Positions 12,295 to 24,425 are shown, numbered from the stretch's first letter. The stretch is 64,000 bases of DNA from Tachypleus tridentatus (GCF_004210375.1 NW_027467782.1:21989276-22053275), one strand, 5' to 3'. Notes: generated by a model not told the origin, from the letters alone. A program made the numbers and translations.

Positions 12295-13549
12295 CAGTAT
12301 AACTAGTTATTTACAACTTTCAACTGATAAGATCTGATTTCCATACAGTACTTAATAATAAGATCTTTATTAGAGTGTAATTTAGGCTAATGCAGTGAGA
12401 TGTGTGGAATCTTTAATAATATACTATGTTCAAGTCGAGCTGCATTAGTATCAGAAAAATTGGATACAGAAACTTAATAATAGAAAATTCTATGATATAT
12501 TTATATAATGAAGTAGTACATCATCTCTTAGTAACTGAGTTCATGAAAGAAAAAGACTGGGTTCAAAATAACTACAAACAAACAATCCTTATTAATTCAC
12601 TAACACAAACATTGCGTGTGTATACTTGCCCAAGGAACAATAAACAGTCTCTTCTACAAAAATAAGTATCATCATTTTATTGAGCTTAAACTATCTACCA
12701 GACTGTTTAAACTCAATATTTCTCACTTTACAGGCAACATCAGATTCATCAAGAGGCCCATTACACCATGAGCAGAATAGGTGTAAGCTCAATACAATGG
12801 TAAGGAGAAAGATAACTTAAACAACATCAAATTACATACACACACACACACACACACAGAACAAATTATAAATTCAAAACATACTATGTCAAATACTGAT
12901 TGAGGTGTTTAAGACTGTTAAGGAAATTATAAACGTAACAGTTGTCTTTAACTAAGACAGCTTTATTTTTCTAACAGGGTAGTTGACCTCTCAAAGGACT
13001 ACCTTCAGATGTAGTATATGCAGTTAATCTGAGGAAGTTAAAGGAAAACGCATTACATATCTGAATAATAAGGGATGGCTTTGAGTGTTTTGTTGTTGTT
13101 TTAGGGTTTAGTACAGTAGATAGGACAGTCTCAATATACCAGCGTGTTCCTTGTTGTTTTAAATAACATGTATTTATTTGTACACACAATATTTTTCTCT
13201 CTCCCCTACTTCAGGCTTAATAAATAATAGGAAAATGTGTAAAACTATGCTTTTAGAATGTGCTAGATAAGATTTGTTCAAATATATCAAATCCTAATTT
13301 TACATGGCTTTTGTAAATACCTGAACTTTTTATGATTTTTGTAACATTTTATCATAAGAAGTGATGTGCACCTGCTACAGTTTCTTAGATATTCAAATAT
13401 GATCTTAAAATCCTAATTTTAACAAATATCATCAAGTGTGTTCTAAAACGTATGTTTTAGATATTTTCTGTTATCTAATAAAAGATATAACAAATTAAAA
13501 GACAACTTTTTTTTGTCCACCTCCTGCACATGGGCAAAATTTATACTAA
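12295..13549. other. No recognisable gene; one (CA)n run
   Basis: Contains a (CA) microsatellite at about 12839-12858. Open frames of 70-80 codons on both strands show no motif or splice context. Confidence 0.55.
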
Positions 13550-14480
13550 CCTAAGCAGCAGAAATGAGGTCTAGCTTTCATCACTAACACATCATATCCA
13601 ACATCACACCCTCTATAGTGGCAGTGGATCACCACTTGGCTGCTGTGGTGTCTCTTATTATTTATTCTTATTATTATGCATTACATTAATGTAACAATGA
13701 ACATCATATTAAGTTCGCAAATCTTATTTGGTATGCTGGCTACTTCCCAGAATATTGTATCTTTGAGGTCCCGCGATATATGTATAATTTCAGACAGTCC
13801 CACAAACAGAAGTTAACTAATGTCAAGCCCATTGAATGAGTTGACAACTCACAAGTGAAATGTGAAATTATTCTGCCTTCAACAGGTTCCTGCAAGATAT
13901 GTTCCAACTAGTTACCAATAGGTGAAGAATCACCATTCTGCATGAAAACAATAATTTCCACCACATTCTGTCGATGAAACTAACATTAGTTATGTTCATT
14001 GCACAGAACCCTGCAGCATAAAATGTACACGTTTGCATTTCGCATGTTGACGGGTATTAGAAATGTTATGATCTTGTAATAAAGTCAGTTGTAAAAAACC
14101 ACACCACCCTGTCATCTTAGTATGATGAAGGTGTTTAGGAAATCTTATATATGGATTAGTTTCCAACCAGATAATACAGTTGGATGTGTTGACAATTTCA
14201 AAATGAGTGAAATGTGCTACATCAGTCAATACCACATTGGCAGGAAAATGTTCAATAACGATTCAAAGTTGACTGAAGAGCTCATTGAACAGTTGAAGTT
14301 GCCAAATCCTGACACAGGGTAACAAAACATCCATTGCTGCATCCATATGTACTTGAGCTGACTTTTTCAGACCTCAGCAACAGCATCAGCTAACTAGATG
14401 TTGATGAGCTCTATATGGTTTATAGCAAATCCAACCTATCTCCTTGTATTTCTTTTGTAATTATACAACAACAATACTGG
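13550..14480 (-). pseudogene. Decayed mariner-like (DUF4817-type) transposase
   Basis: The clearest piece is the minus-strand frame at 13996-14235, with VLTDVAHF followed by CIIWLETNPYIRFPKHLHH and WCGFLQL. This order matches the catalytic region of mariner-like transposases whose relatives read TDEAHF, then RIWxxxNPH, then WCGF. The first catalytic Asp is kept (TDVAH, with Glu changed to Val). Flanking sequence on both sides shows scattered further resemblance interrupted by stops and frameshifts. I could not find terminal repeats, so the limits are approximate. Confidence 0.55.
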
Positions 14481-15209
14481 AATAAAGCCCTCTGCAGATG
14501 TTATGCAATCTGCAATTCTCTCAGTACTGCTCTAATGTTGTAGCCTATTGTGTAATTACACTTTACTAGCTCACCTATCCGCAAACTTGTCAATTTCATG
14601 TTAGTTAAATAAATAAATAAATAAAAGAGCCATTTATACCAATCAGAAATAAATCAAAGTGGCCTTCCTTTCACATGATACTCATTACAACCATGTACAA
14701 TTTCAGCTTCCTATACCATGATGTTTGTGGGAAATAATGTGCTGCGCTGTGGCCCTTTTTTTGTAATCACCTTGTACTCCAGTGAATGACTTTTACATCC
14801 ATACTTAGTTTGGATAACTCATAAAAACTTATGGCATTTTATGTATCGAGCTGCTGCTGTCTGTTTCATTAAAACAAAAGTAAAAGGAAATCTTAGTTCA
14901 AACAAACATGTCACTAAACTATATCAAGATTAAAATGTATTTTAACTAATTTCCAGTAAAAGCTAGATGAAAGTATGAATTTATATTGTACAAAGCAGTG
15001 GTTCTCAATTTTTTTTGACTTGCGGCACACTAGGACAAGGTGAAAATTTTCACGGCACACCTGGAAAGCCTTAACGATTTTTTTTAGGTACACGTCATAC
15101 GGCAAGAGTTAAAAGCCTTAGAACGAAAGTCACGGCCAAAGCAAGCGATAATAATGTCATTGTGCATCACGTTTAAATACATGTAAAACAGAAGTGCGAA
15201 CTTAAAAGT

Positions 15210-15305
15210 TTAGAACGAAAATCACGGCCAAAGCAAGCGATAGTATTGTCAATGTGCAGATGACATTAATATCGCTTGCTTTGGCCGTGATTTTCGTTCT
15301 AAACT
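15210..15305. repeat. Inverted repeat inside the hAT element
   Basis: gaacgaaaatcacggccaaa with following agcaagcgata (about 15219-15242) is matched by its complement at about 15271-15301, with a loop of roughly 30 bp. A third, direct copy of the same phrase lies at about 15121-15150. The structure is in the 3' untranslated part of the transposase strand. Confidence 0.88.
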
Positions 15306-15484
15306 TGTTAACGATTTTGTGGTATAGGAGAAAATTTAACACTTTTATTTTTACACATTTTCAATGTGACGCTTGTGCCTGCTTCCGAGAGCAAATCAAA
15401 TTGAAGCGAGGCTCTAACGTAGACAAACAAGTTCGCATTTGATCATCGACTGTAAGAAGCCTCTCTCTCTTTCTGGCTTTAATT

Positions 15485-15808
15485 TCAGTCAATGCTGAAA
15501 ATCCAATTTCGCAAAGCCACGAAGATGCAAATGAACTGATTGCAGGATATGAATTTTAATGGAGATCCAAAACTCATCCAAGTTCTTTTCGGGAAAAATG
15601 ACTGACAAAATTTCTCGTTTCGTAAATCAATGAGCTGTTCTTCCTCCTCATTTGTAAGATTTGTTGTCTCGTTGATTCCGAATGGATAGGTCACCCAGTT
15701 ATATTCATCGACAGCAAGTGACGGGAAGTAATGTTTTAGTGCGGACTGTAAGTCGCTTAATGTGTTCAAAATTTGAGGGACATTCGTTAATGGAAGGAAA
15801 ACAATCAA
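15485..15808 (-). pseudogene. hAT transposase, C-terminal part of the relic
   Basis: An open frame of about 107 codons contains LQSALKHYFPSL, then NEEEEQLIDLRNE and FWMS-like residues. The same order is seen in the second hAT element of this window (ERYFPELS, then DEFLDLKND). In ZBED/Buster-type hAT proteins this region precedes the C-terminal dimerisation domain. It belongs to the same broken gene as the BED finger at 16778-17017 and is out of frame with it. Confidence 0.75.
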
Positions 15809-16777
15809 GGACTCCTTTCGAGATCTTATTCTTCCACAGCGTCAACTTTTCATCGAAGGCCTTCAGTTTGGATGTTGCACTAATAATGTTTTCAGATGGT
15901 CCTTGGAGACTTTACTTCAGAGAATTTCATTTGTCAAACAAGTCGGAGAGAAATTGAACCTTCAGCCACAAGTTCTCATCATGAAAAGAAAATTCAAAAC
16001 CTGCTTCCTCAACTTCCAAAAAAGAAATTACTCAATTTTTAGTTGGACAAGACGCTTTAACACATGTCCTTTCGAAAGCAACCGAACTTCAGTATGATAC
16101 AGTAACTTTTGTAGTCTGAATTCATTGCCTCACAGAGAGAGAGAAAAGTCGAGATTGAAGTGGCCGAGACTTGATGAAATTTACCACTTGAATAACTTGA
16201 TTCATAACAGACTGCAAATCTTTCGGCAAAGATTTGGGGGCGAGCGCCTCTGTGAATCATGCAGTGAACAATTCTAATGTTTGGATTTTGTTGGCGCACC
16301 AGTGACGAATCCCTCTTTTTTTCCCTTGTATTGAAGGACAGCCATCGGTGAAAACGCTGACACAGTTATTCCAATGTAATTTTAAGAGCAAAATGTTTTC
16401 ATTCACCAACTCGAAAATGTCTTGGCCTTTACTTTTTAAACCTTTGCAAAATAAGTATTCGTTTACGATTTTTCCAGCTTTTATGGATCGAACAAAAGTC
16501 AGAACTTAGTTTTTCCACTAACGTCAGAAGATTCATCAACTTCAAGAGACCATAGCAAAGACAATTCATCTTCAGGCGCTTCCAAGTGTTCGCAAACTTG
16601 ATCCTTCAAATCCGACGATAAGTCTACAATTCTGCGCAAAATTGTGTCATTGGACAGTGGAACTTACTTAACCTTTTTCGCGGCATCCGTTCCAAGCATA
16701 GTTTCAACAATGATTGTTAACGCTGGGACAATGACTGATTCGGCCTCCGTATGCGCTTTCTTGCGTTTTGCCAACAA

Positions 16778-17017
16778 TTAAACAACCTTATAACTTGCAA
16801 TCAATCCTTTTTCGGGCAGCTTCATGTATTTCACAAGCTTCCTTGATTGCTCATGTTGTTGAGCCGCGAAAGTCTCGAAGTAATCTTTTGGTTTATCTTT
16901 CACAGCTGAATGTTTTGCTTCCAAGTGTTTCTTCAGTTTGCTAGGAGCAAGCGCCTCGTTCGATAAAATTACATTGCAGAGTAGGCAGAATGGTAATTGA
17001 GAATGTTCCGATTCCAA
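16778..17017 (-). pseudogene. hAT transposase, N-terminal BED zinc finger
   Basis: The frame reads LPFCLLCNVILSNEALAPSK and then LKKHLEAKHSA. This gives C-x2-C and H-x4-H ligands in the spacing of a BED finger, the DNA-binding domain of hAT transposases and ZBED proteins. It is followed by KDYFETFAAQQ and a YKVV segment typical of this group. The natural start probably lies a little upstream in another frame (16969-17163), so at least one frameshift separates the start from the finger. Confidence 0.8.
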
Positions 17018-17699
17018 AACAATAAAATCGTATTCGATGTATTCGTTTTGTACTTTCGTTTGATTTCTTGCTTTTGATTCAACACATTCTCCTTTGCAGC
17101 ACCAGACTTACTTAAAATTTTTTTCATGGATAAATGATAAGCTAATTCATACACGATAAGCACGAGGTTCTGCAGTTGATATAAAACTGTAGCTTACCGC
17201 AGAATGAGAACGTGTTCCAGAAAGCAATTTGAATGTTTGATGTATCATTTATTACGTACGAAGCGCTTTTTGTGCCACAGTTAAACTAACAATCGAACTG
17301 TTGCAGTCGTGAATGAAATTTAAGTATAAACTTCTCAGTGCTCTAGTTCAATGAAAACCATCGAATGTTTTGGATGGTTTCAGAGTGTCTCTATAGTAGC
17401 TTTTATTAACTGATGTGTTCAACTTGCTTGTAAAATCCCAAGAAAGTTGAATGTGTTTCAAAAACACTGCGGTACACCTGCCAATCTCTCACGGTACACA
17501 GGTTGAGAATCACTGGTACAAAGAGATAAAATATATACTGATAATGAACTGAAGTATTTGCACTGGTGAAAAATAAAATTCTAGAATCATGCCATGTCAG
17601 GACTTTGGACCACCTTGGGCTTCACCGTCGCAAGTTCCACTCTCAACTGGTGTACTTGTTGACTTATCTGTTCAATTTTCTGATCTTTTTCTTTCCGCT

Positions 17700-17822
17700 A
17701 GTACAGCGGTATGTCTCCGGATTTACGACGCTAAAATCAGGGGTTCGATTCCACGCGGTGGGCTGACCAGATAGCCCTTTGTGGCTTTGCTATACGAAAA
17801 GCGCACACACACACACACACTT
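17700..17822 (+). repeat. SINE2 variant with (CA)n tail
   Basis: The head is cagcggtatgtctccggatt, then a box-B-like ggggttcgattccacgcggt, then gatagccctttgtggctttg and a (CA) run. The same head occurs at 21988-22103 with a different tail, so two tail versions of this family exist here. Confidence 0.8.
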
Positions 17823-18907
17823 TTTCTTTCACAAGCATCTCGTAATGATAATGAGATGTACTCTCTCCTCCGACTACTGCAGCCTAAAAGTTAAACAATG
17901 GAAAAATTTATAGTACATATTGTACTTAATTCTAGACCAAACATCTGAGCTTGATATGAGCCAAGGGTAAAGTTAAAATATTTTAGAAACTTGAAGGATA
18001 TAACAGTGGATAACACTGTCTTTATATTTTCAACCTCAGGTAGGGTTTTGCTCCTGTTAAAGTACCAAAGGTATTAATTAAATTTCATTATATATAAATA
18101 AGTTATGTATCAGTTGGAATTTAAATCATCAACATAATCATCTGACAAAATTTGACAATTAAAATAAAGACAGAATATGATATGGAAAGTGGTCTGGGAA
18201 ATATTACTAGGCCTAAACAAAATTACGTTTTATAAAAATTCACTATTCATTCATACCGTTAATTAAAGGGAAAAAAATGTATTGATGAAACATACTGGCC
18301 TACTTTTTTTCAAATTAATATAAATCAAACATAATTATGTGAATCACACATACTTACATTACAATTTTCAATGCTTTTTGCTTTAGCCGCATCTTTAGCT
18401 GCTTCCTGATAGCATAAGCCATCTTAAGCCTAATGTCTGAAACAAAGTAAACTTAAAACTCAATAAATCACTAAATTAAAAACACACAAGTTTAATAAAA
18501 GTTTTGGTTTTCAAAACAGTTAAAATGTGGGTAAAGCTTTAGACATTACCAACAGTTTTCTGGAAATTATGCTATTATTGATAAATAAGAGTGAGTACTT
18601 ACGTTTATATCCTGCTCTCAAAAAACGGTTATAAACGTTCTATTTTGCTAAGCAACCGAATAACAATATCTCAGAATAGAACGATGCTATAAGTATTGTA
18701 ACCAATCAAATTTAGCTAGGAACTAGCGACACTTTACAAAAACGAAAAGGAAAATGAATATGCTTTCCAAAATTAACAAATGCTTAAGTAATCCACTTTT
18801 TAACACATTTTTCATAATTTTTGCAACCACTTTATTTTTTATTAATTTTACTAAAATTAATTCAAATGAGAGGTAGTTACGTTACATGCAGTAAAACCTA
18901 AATGACA
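17823..18907. other. No recognisable gene
   Basis: AT-rich sequence. A short stretch at about 18360-18425 (gctgcttcctgatagcataa region) looks less AT-rich and has an ag/gt-like boundary on the minus strand, but I could not match it to a protein. Confidence 0.4.
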
Positions 18908-19015
18908 AGTTTGTTGTTGTTTTGAATTAAGCACAAAACCACGGCTATCAAAACCCGGTTTTTTAGCGTTCGTTTTTTAGCGTCCACAGACATTCCGCTG
19001 AGCCACTGGGTAGCA
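18908..19015 (-). repeat. SINE2 copy
   Basis: The plus strand shows ttgaattaagcacaaaacca, then aaaacccggttttttagcg (a partly repeated piece) and ccacagacattccgctgagc. This is the complement of the SINE2 head and tail. A small internal duplication of ttttttagcgt is visible. Confidence 0.8.
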
Positions 19016-19197
19016 AATGACAAGCAATTAGAAAAATGAATCAATAATGGAATGTTTAATCATTTAATAATAAAAATTAATTATGATTAAAGAGTTTTAA
19101 CTACTTACGCCTAAAGTTCAGTGATGAATTGGTACCCAGTTTATGTTTTCATTTGCTGCTTTCTTGTTTTCTTAAAAATACAGGCAATCAGTGATGC

Positions 19198-19310
19198 GTA
19201 TGTGTTTTCTTACAGTAAAGCCACATCGGGCCATCTGCTGAGTCCATCGAGGGGAATCGAACCCATTATTTTAGCTTTGTAAATCCGCTGTACCAGTGGG
19301 AGACATTGGT
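19198..19310 (-). repeat. SINE2 variant with ctta-cagtaaagcc tail
   Basis: The plus strand shows ttacagtaaagccacatcgg, then gggaatcgaacccattattt and gtaaatccgctgtaccagtg. It belongs to the (CA)-tailed version of SINE2 seen at 17700. Confidence 0.8.
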
Positions 19311-19360
19311 GATCCTGATAAAATAATAAAAAATGAACTCCCTAAACCTCATGTTCTATG

Positions 19361-19659
19361 CCTATAGGGGCGGTTTGTTTGTTTTTGAATTTCGCGCAAA
19401 GCTACTCAAGGGCTATCTGCGCTAGTCGTCCCTAATTTAACAGTGTAAGACTAGAGGGAAGGCAGCTAATCATCCCCATCCACCGCCAACTTTTGAGCTA
19501 CTCTTTCACCAACGAATAGTGGGATTAAACGTAATATTATAACGCCCCCACGGCTGAAAAGGCGAGTATGTTTGGTGCGACGGGGACACGAACCCACGAC
19601 CCTTAGATTACGAGTCGCATGCCTTAACCCACCTGGCCGTGCCGGGCCTATAGAGGCGG
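19361..19659 (-). repeat. Full-length SINE1 with 13-bp target duplication
   Basis: Element 19374-19646 is flanked by cctataggggcgg (19361-19373) and cctatagaggcgg (19647-19659), one mismatch. The head, body and tail are all present, including box B (gggttcgtgtccccgtcg on the minus strand). Confidence 0.92.
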
Positions 19660-19996
19660 AATATATGTTGTTTGCTTGATTTAAATTATATTTTGTAGAC
19701 CGTATTACTCATCATTGATTTAGGTGTTTGAATAACATTATTTCGTAGACAAACAGGTTGTTTTAAATGTTTCACTTGTAAATTTTTTCACGAAACGCGA
19801 AATTCAGTGAAGCTAGAAAAAATTGATGAAAAGTCTACTTTATTCTTACAACAACCAGTTTCTATCATTAACGTTTCAGCACTAAACGTTTAGCCATACT
19901 TCACAATCGGTTAATCCTATTTTATTTTATTTGTCCACACCCTCTACACCCTCTCACATACAATAATAATAAAGGTGTGATTTTAACTTGATATAA

Positions 19997-20095
19997 GTTA
20001 AGTACAAAGCTGCACAATGGGCTATCTGCGCACTGCGCACCACGGGTTTCTAGCGTTGTAAGTCCGCAGACATTCTGCTGTGCCACCGGGAGGGC
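19997..20095 (-). repeat. SINE2 copy
   Basis: The plus strand shows agtacaaagctgcacaatgg, then ccacgggtttctagcgttgt and agtccgcagacattctgctg, ending at gccaccgggagg. It contains a small duplication (gcgcactgcgcac). Confidence 0.85.
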
Positions 20096-20504
20096 TTAAA
20101 TGTGCTTGCTAGCTAATTCCGTAATTTCGAAATACCCAGTGATTTCAATACACCCCTTCTGAACGTCGGCAATTGTACATTAGAAAAAAAAAACTTTTTT
20201 TTTTGTCTAAAATAATTTTCCACGTATTTTTCTTAAAATAATTTGAACATTTCGTATTTGGTCAAAGAATTATTGATGTTGATTAAATAACAATATGCAT
20301 TAATATATTATAGGTGTTTTGGTTGTGTTGTGCTTGACATGAAGGGTCAGATACAATTTCTTCTTCCATAACACTGTGCAATCTGCATTATTTTTGTTTA
20401 TAAAATATGTAAACATCCACGCTGATTTTCAATAAATCAAATAAATTAATAATTAAGTAATCAAAATATGTGTTACTATCAAGATAAGGATTATTTTTCT
20501 TTGC

Positions 20505-20625
20505 TTGTTGATAAGCGCAAAGCTGCACAATTGGCAATCTGTTTTGTGCTCAACACGGACGTCGCAATCCGTGTTTTCACGTTGCAAATTCACTGACTCA
20601 CCATGCTCTCCGCCGGGTGGCTTTC
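20505..20625 (-). repeat. Old SINE2 copy
   Basis: The plus strand has gataagcgcaaagctgcaca, a middle resembling aatccgtgttttcacgttgc, and ctgactcaccatgctctccg in the expected order. It is strongly diverged. Confidence 0.6.
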
Positions 20626-21015
20626 TTCATATTAAAGGCACACAGTTGTTTTTTTAATACCAAACTTTGTATATTAAAATGTTTTATACACGCAACATAA
20701 CTGGATTGTTTATATAAATATCTATTTACTTATCAGTTATATGTCGCCACAGCACTACGTACATATTTCCCGAGGTGAAATATTTATGAAGTCTCTAAGT
20801 CATTTTAAACTTATCATTTTGTAATCTAGATTATTTGAGTGTGTGAATAATGTTGTTCTCCTTGGCCAAATTTATGATTTTGACCAACTATTTAATGTTA
20901 TAGATTTCTTTTATTTTCTTTAGGTTACTAGATGATGAATAAAGAAAAACTCAAAAGGCCATAAATATTGGAAACAATATTTGCTAGTACCTTAAACATT
21001 GTCATCTCCAAAATC
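20626..21015. other. No recognisable gene
   Basis: AT-rich; nothing supported. Confidence 0.5.
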
Positions 21016-21250
21016 TGGGCCCGGCATGGCCAGGTCGATAAGGCACTCGACTCTTAATCTGAGGAGTCGTAGGCTCGAATCCCGATTATAATGTGACGGT
21101 CAATCCCACTATTTGTTGGTAAAAGAGTAGCCCAAGAGTTGGCGGTGATGACTAGCTATCTTCTCTCCAGTCTTAGACTGCTAAATTAGGGACAGCTAGC
21201 ACAGATTAGCTTGAGTAGCTTTGTGTGAAATTCAAAACAAGCAAACAAAC
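21016..21250 (+). repeat. SINE1 copy
   Basis: Starts gggcccggcatggccaggtc (tRNA-like head with box A), then box B (ggctcgaatcccga), the body gtcaatcccactatttgttg and the tail gagtagctttgtgtgaaatt followed by caaacaaac. A short deletion after box B removes the usual gcaccaaacatgctc stretch. Confidence 0.92.
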
Positions 21251-21987
21251 CCTGGGTTTAGTTCACGTAGTTTCGATTGTAACGGCATTTCATTAACATA
21301 TATTTATTTTAATATAAACGATTGTTTTAGTTAAATATATATTAATATTTAGAAATGCACGCCACTTCTTGTGTTAAATATGTATTGCGAAATTCTCCTC
21401 TATTTTATAATTTTGTAGAAGATTCTAGAGTAAAGAATCATCAACTGCAGATATGTGTATTTAAGTTCTAGTGACTGCCAGTATTGTTGCCAACTGAAAT
21501 TTCTAGAACCTTGTCTAATGCTTATAAAAATAGTTATCAAACTCGCTGAAAAATAGCATATATTGTTAGTTTGCAACAGTTAGTGTACTACAAACCTCAG
21601 AACTGATAACTGTGATAAACGCTTATTAATCGAAAAAACTACCTATATTTGACCTAGAACGTTCATAGATGTCGAACATTACAAACCATTTAACTTTAGA
21701 CGATAATATTTTTACGAGACCATTAGATATTTTCCGCGATTAAAACTCAGCTTGTAAACGACGTGAGTCCAGCGAATAATAGAGTTAGCGAGCTTACTCT
21801 TTAAGTGAACTGCATCTAAATCAACTTGAAAGTTATTATCATGCCAGATAAAGGACTTAATATTGTTTGTGTGTATGAATCTTGTTGGCAATTATTATAA
21901 ATTTAATACACATTCACATTAAATTAACTTTTAATTAAAATTAAAGTTCCGGCTATTTTCTGGCAAAAAATAAAAAATAAACGCTCG
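21251..21987. other. No recognisable gene
   Basis: AT-rich sequence between two SINEs; no exon or repeat supported. Confidence 0.5.
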
Positions 21988-22103
21988 CCAGTAACTCAAC
22001 GGTATGTCTGCGGACTTCAAACGCTAAAAACCGGGTTTCGATACTCGTGGTGGGCAAACCACAGACAGCCCATTGTAGCTTTGTGCTTAATCAAAAACAA
22101 CAA
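21988..22103 (+). repeat. SINE2, best-preserved copy
   Basis: Head ccagtaactcaacggtatgt, middle aaaaaccgggtttcgatact with a box-B-like core, then gacagcccattgtagctttg and tgcttaatcaaaaacaacaa. The tail core (gtagctttg-tgc-aat-caaaac) is the same as that of SINE1 although the heads differ. Confidence 0.88.
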
Positions 22104-22796
22104 CGCAAAATTAATCAGAGGCTCGTCAGGTATACATTATAATACGTACGTATAATTTTGTGCGTAAATATATTGAAGTGAACCAATGCCATTAACTTTT
22201 TTCTCGCTGCTTTCATTCATATAAGAAAAACTATAAAGACATTTAAGTTTGCGCATGTTGTTTTACCATTTATATTATACTTATGTAAATATATATTGTT
22301 TCAATAATCTTTCCAAAAACATATAAATACTATAAAACGAGTTTATATAAAATTGTGTTATGATGCAATTGAAGTTAAAATATTAATAACTAAATTAAAC
22401 TTTAAAGAGATTGCAATATTTACAGAAATACTATGTACTATTCATGTTAATGTAACACAAATAATATTCAATAAATAGATTTATGTCGGAATGAACGTGA
22501 ATTCGTAAAATCAAAGTATTTTGATGGCTAAAATTATTATATTAAGATATTGAGTCTTACATTTACTAACCAAAAACAAAGCAATTCTATAAAGATATAA
22601 CACGAAACCCTAATTTTCATTTTTTTTTTTTAAACATCGATGCAAAAAAATAGTAATAATGGACACTCCATAGAAAAGGCATAATGTCAAACAAACAAAT
22701 ACATTAAAATTTTAGAAATAATTAACTTCACTTTTGTCATCCTGCAATTATTCATGTCGAATATATAAGCAAAGACCTAATTGGATTACCGAAACG
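22104..22796. other. No gene; isolated satellite half-unit at 22441-22458
   Basis: AT-rich sequence. At 22441 the string ttcatgttaatgtaacac matches the second half of the 39/40-bp satellite unit at 8222-11275, as a single stray copy. No other feature supported. Confidence 0.55.
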
Positions 22797-23520
22797 ATTC
22801 ACTAAGAAACACATCGACATATGTACCATAATCATACCAAATCCAGGTATTCATTAAGAAACACATCGACATAATTATACCAAATCCAGGTATTCATTAA
22901 GAAACACATCAACATAATTATACCAAATCCAGGTATTCATTAAGAAACACATCGACATAATTATACCAAATCCAGGTATTCACTGAGAAACATATTGACG
23001 ACTGTAACTATAAGGTGTTTACTACATTGACATCTATACTATAATCATAATATCCAGGTGTTTACTAAGAAACACATTGACATCTATACTATAATCATAC
23101 CATATCCAGGTATTAACTGAGAAACACATCGACATATACACTATAATCATACCAAATCCATCCACATATTTACTATAATCGTACCAAATCCAGGTATTCA
23201 CTGAGAAACACATCGACATACATACCATAATCATACCAAATCTATTGACATATTTACTATAATCATACCATATCCAGGTATTAACTGAGAAACACATCGA
23301 CATATATACTATAATCATACCAAATCCTGGTATTCACATAGAAAAATATCAATATAAATACTATAATCATACCAAATCCAGGTATTCACGAAGAAACACA
23401 TCGACATAAATACTTTAGTCATACCAAATCCAGGTATTCACTAAGAAACACATCGACATATATGCTATGATCATACCAAATCCAGGTATTGACGAAGAAA
23501 CACATCGACATAAATACTAT
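22797..23520. repeat. Minisatellite, about 52-bp unit (43-bp variants)
   Basis: The core phrases aagaaacacatcgacata and taatcataccaaatccaggt recur about 14 times. Short units lack about nine bases between them. Around 23150-23270 two units are scrambled. The minus strand shows a chance repeat peptide (MCFSVNTWIWYDYS) at 23034-23318. Confidence 0.93.
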
Positions 23521-24044
23521 TAAGCTAATCACTAAGACACAGTTTCATCAATTCATTCTCACTGACATATGAATAAGTATGTAATTATATACTTATGTTA
23601 TAGCGAAAAATATATAGTTATATATCAGCTTGTTTTCCATCACATTTATTTTAGTAGACAATATAACAAGAATCCAACTGGTTTTCCAAACACACGTTAT
23701 CAGACTAGACAACAAATATCTCACCATTTTCTTCAATATATGTAACTTATTATACAACTCAATATAAAACACTTTTTACAAAGGTTTCTTTACTGGATCT
23801 TCAGTGTGAATTTTATATGTGAATAACCACAGCATTTCGATGACAAACACTGAACCCCGAAGCCACAGCTCACGATGTTTTTCGCTAACTTGGTAAAAAT
23901 TCTTTTATTCAGAACAGTTAACGATTTGATGATCAAATATTATTATAATCCTATATTAAAACATTTGTTTTTATTTTGACAAATTACTTTTATGTTAGTT
24001 CAAAAACAAAATACTGTATACAGTGTATACTGCAGTGAAGATTT
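23521..24044. other. No recognisable gene
   Basis: AT-rich; nothing supported. Confidence 0.5.
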
Positions 24045-24175
24045 GAGAGTGTGTGTATATTTTCTTCTAACAGCCACATCGAGCTATCTGCTGAGCCCAC
24101 CGAGGTGAATCTAACCCCTGGTTTTAGCGCTGTAAATCCGTAGACGTACTGCTGTACAAGCAGGAAGCTGTTTTG
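24045..24175 (-). repeat. SINE2 variant copy
   Basis: The plus strand has gtgtgtgtatattttcttct (the decayed CA tail), agccacatcgagctatctgc, then tgaatctaacccctggtttt and gtaaatccgtagacgtactg. It belongs to the (CA)-tailed version. Confidence 0.8.
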
Positions 24176-24254
24176 GTAAACATAGTGTTTTAATAAAATA
24201 TCTTTAGGTCTTCTTGGTAATGGTGTGAAGCACATAGGTGTGTGATAGAGATAC

Positions 24255-24425
24255 CAATATGTTTGTTTGTCATTCAATTTCGCGGAAAGCTACGATATGG
24301 CTTCAAGCGCTTGCTAATTTTGAAATAATATACTTAAGGAAACAAAGTTATTCAATACTATTTGTCTGAATGTTTGAGCCCATCTTGAAACTGTGTAAGG
24401 GGATTGACCGTTATATTAAAATCCC
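24255..24425 (-). repeat. Very old SINE1 fragment
   Basis: The tail (tttgtttgtcattcaatttc, gcggaaagctacgatatggc on plus) and a later ggggattgaccgttatatta are in SINE1 order, but the middle is unrecognisable. Confidence 0.5.

Larger units (their letters stand above)
14996..17515 (-). mobile_element. hAT transposon with BED-finger transposase relic
   Basis: The ends are inverted repeats: cagtggttctcaa at the left and ttgagaatcactg at the right. The 8-bp target duplication gtacaaag is identical on both sides (14988-14995 and 17516-17523). These are the diagnostic features of the hAT superfamily; the end sequence resembles the Charlie group. A transposase reading frame runs on the minus strand from about 17020 to 15485 but is broken by several stops and frameshifts. 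The element is 2520 bp, near the normal length for an autonomous hAT element, so it looks complete but dead. Confidence 0.95.

Noticed and set aside
23034..23318. 95-codon minus-strand frame with repeated MCFSVNTWIWYDYS
   Set aside because: It is the translation of the 52-bp minisatellite.
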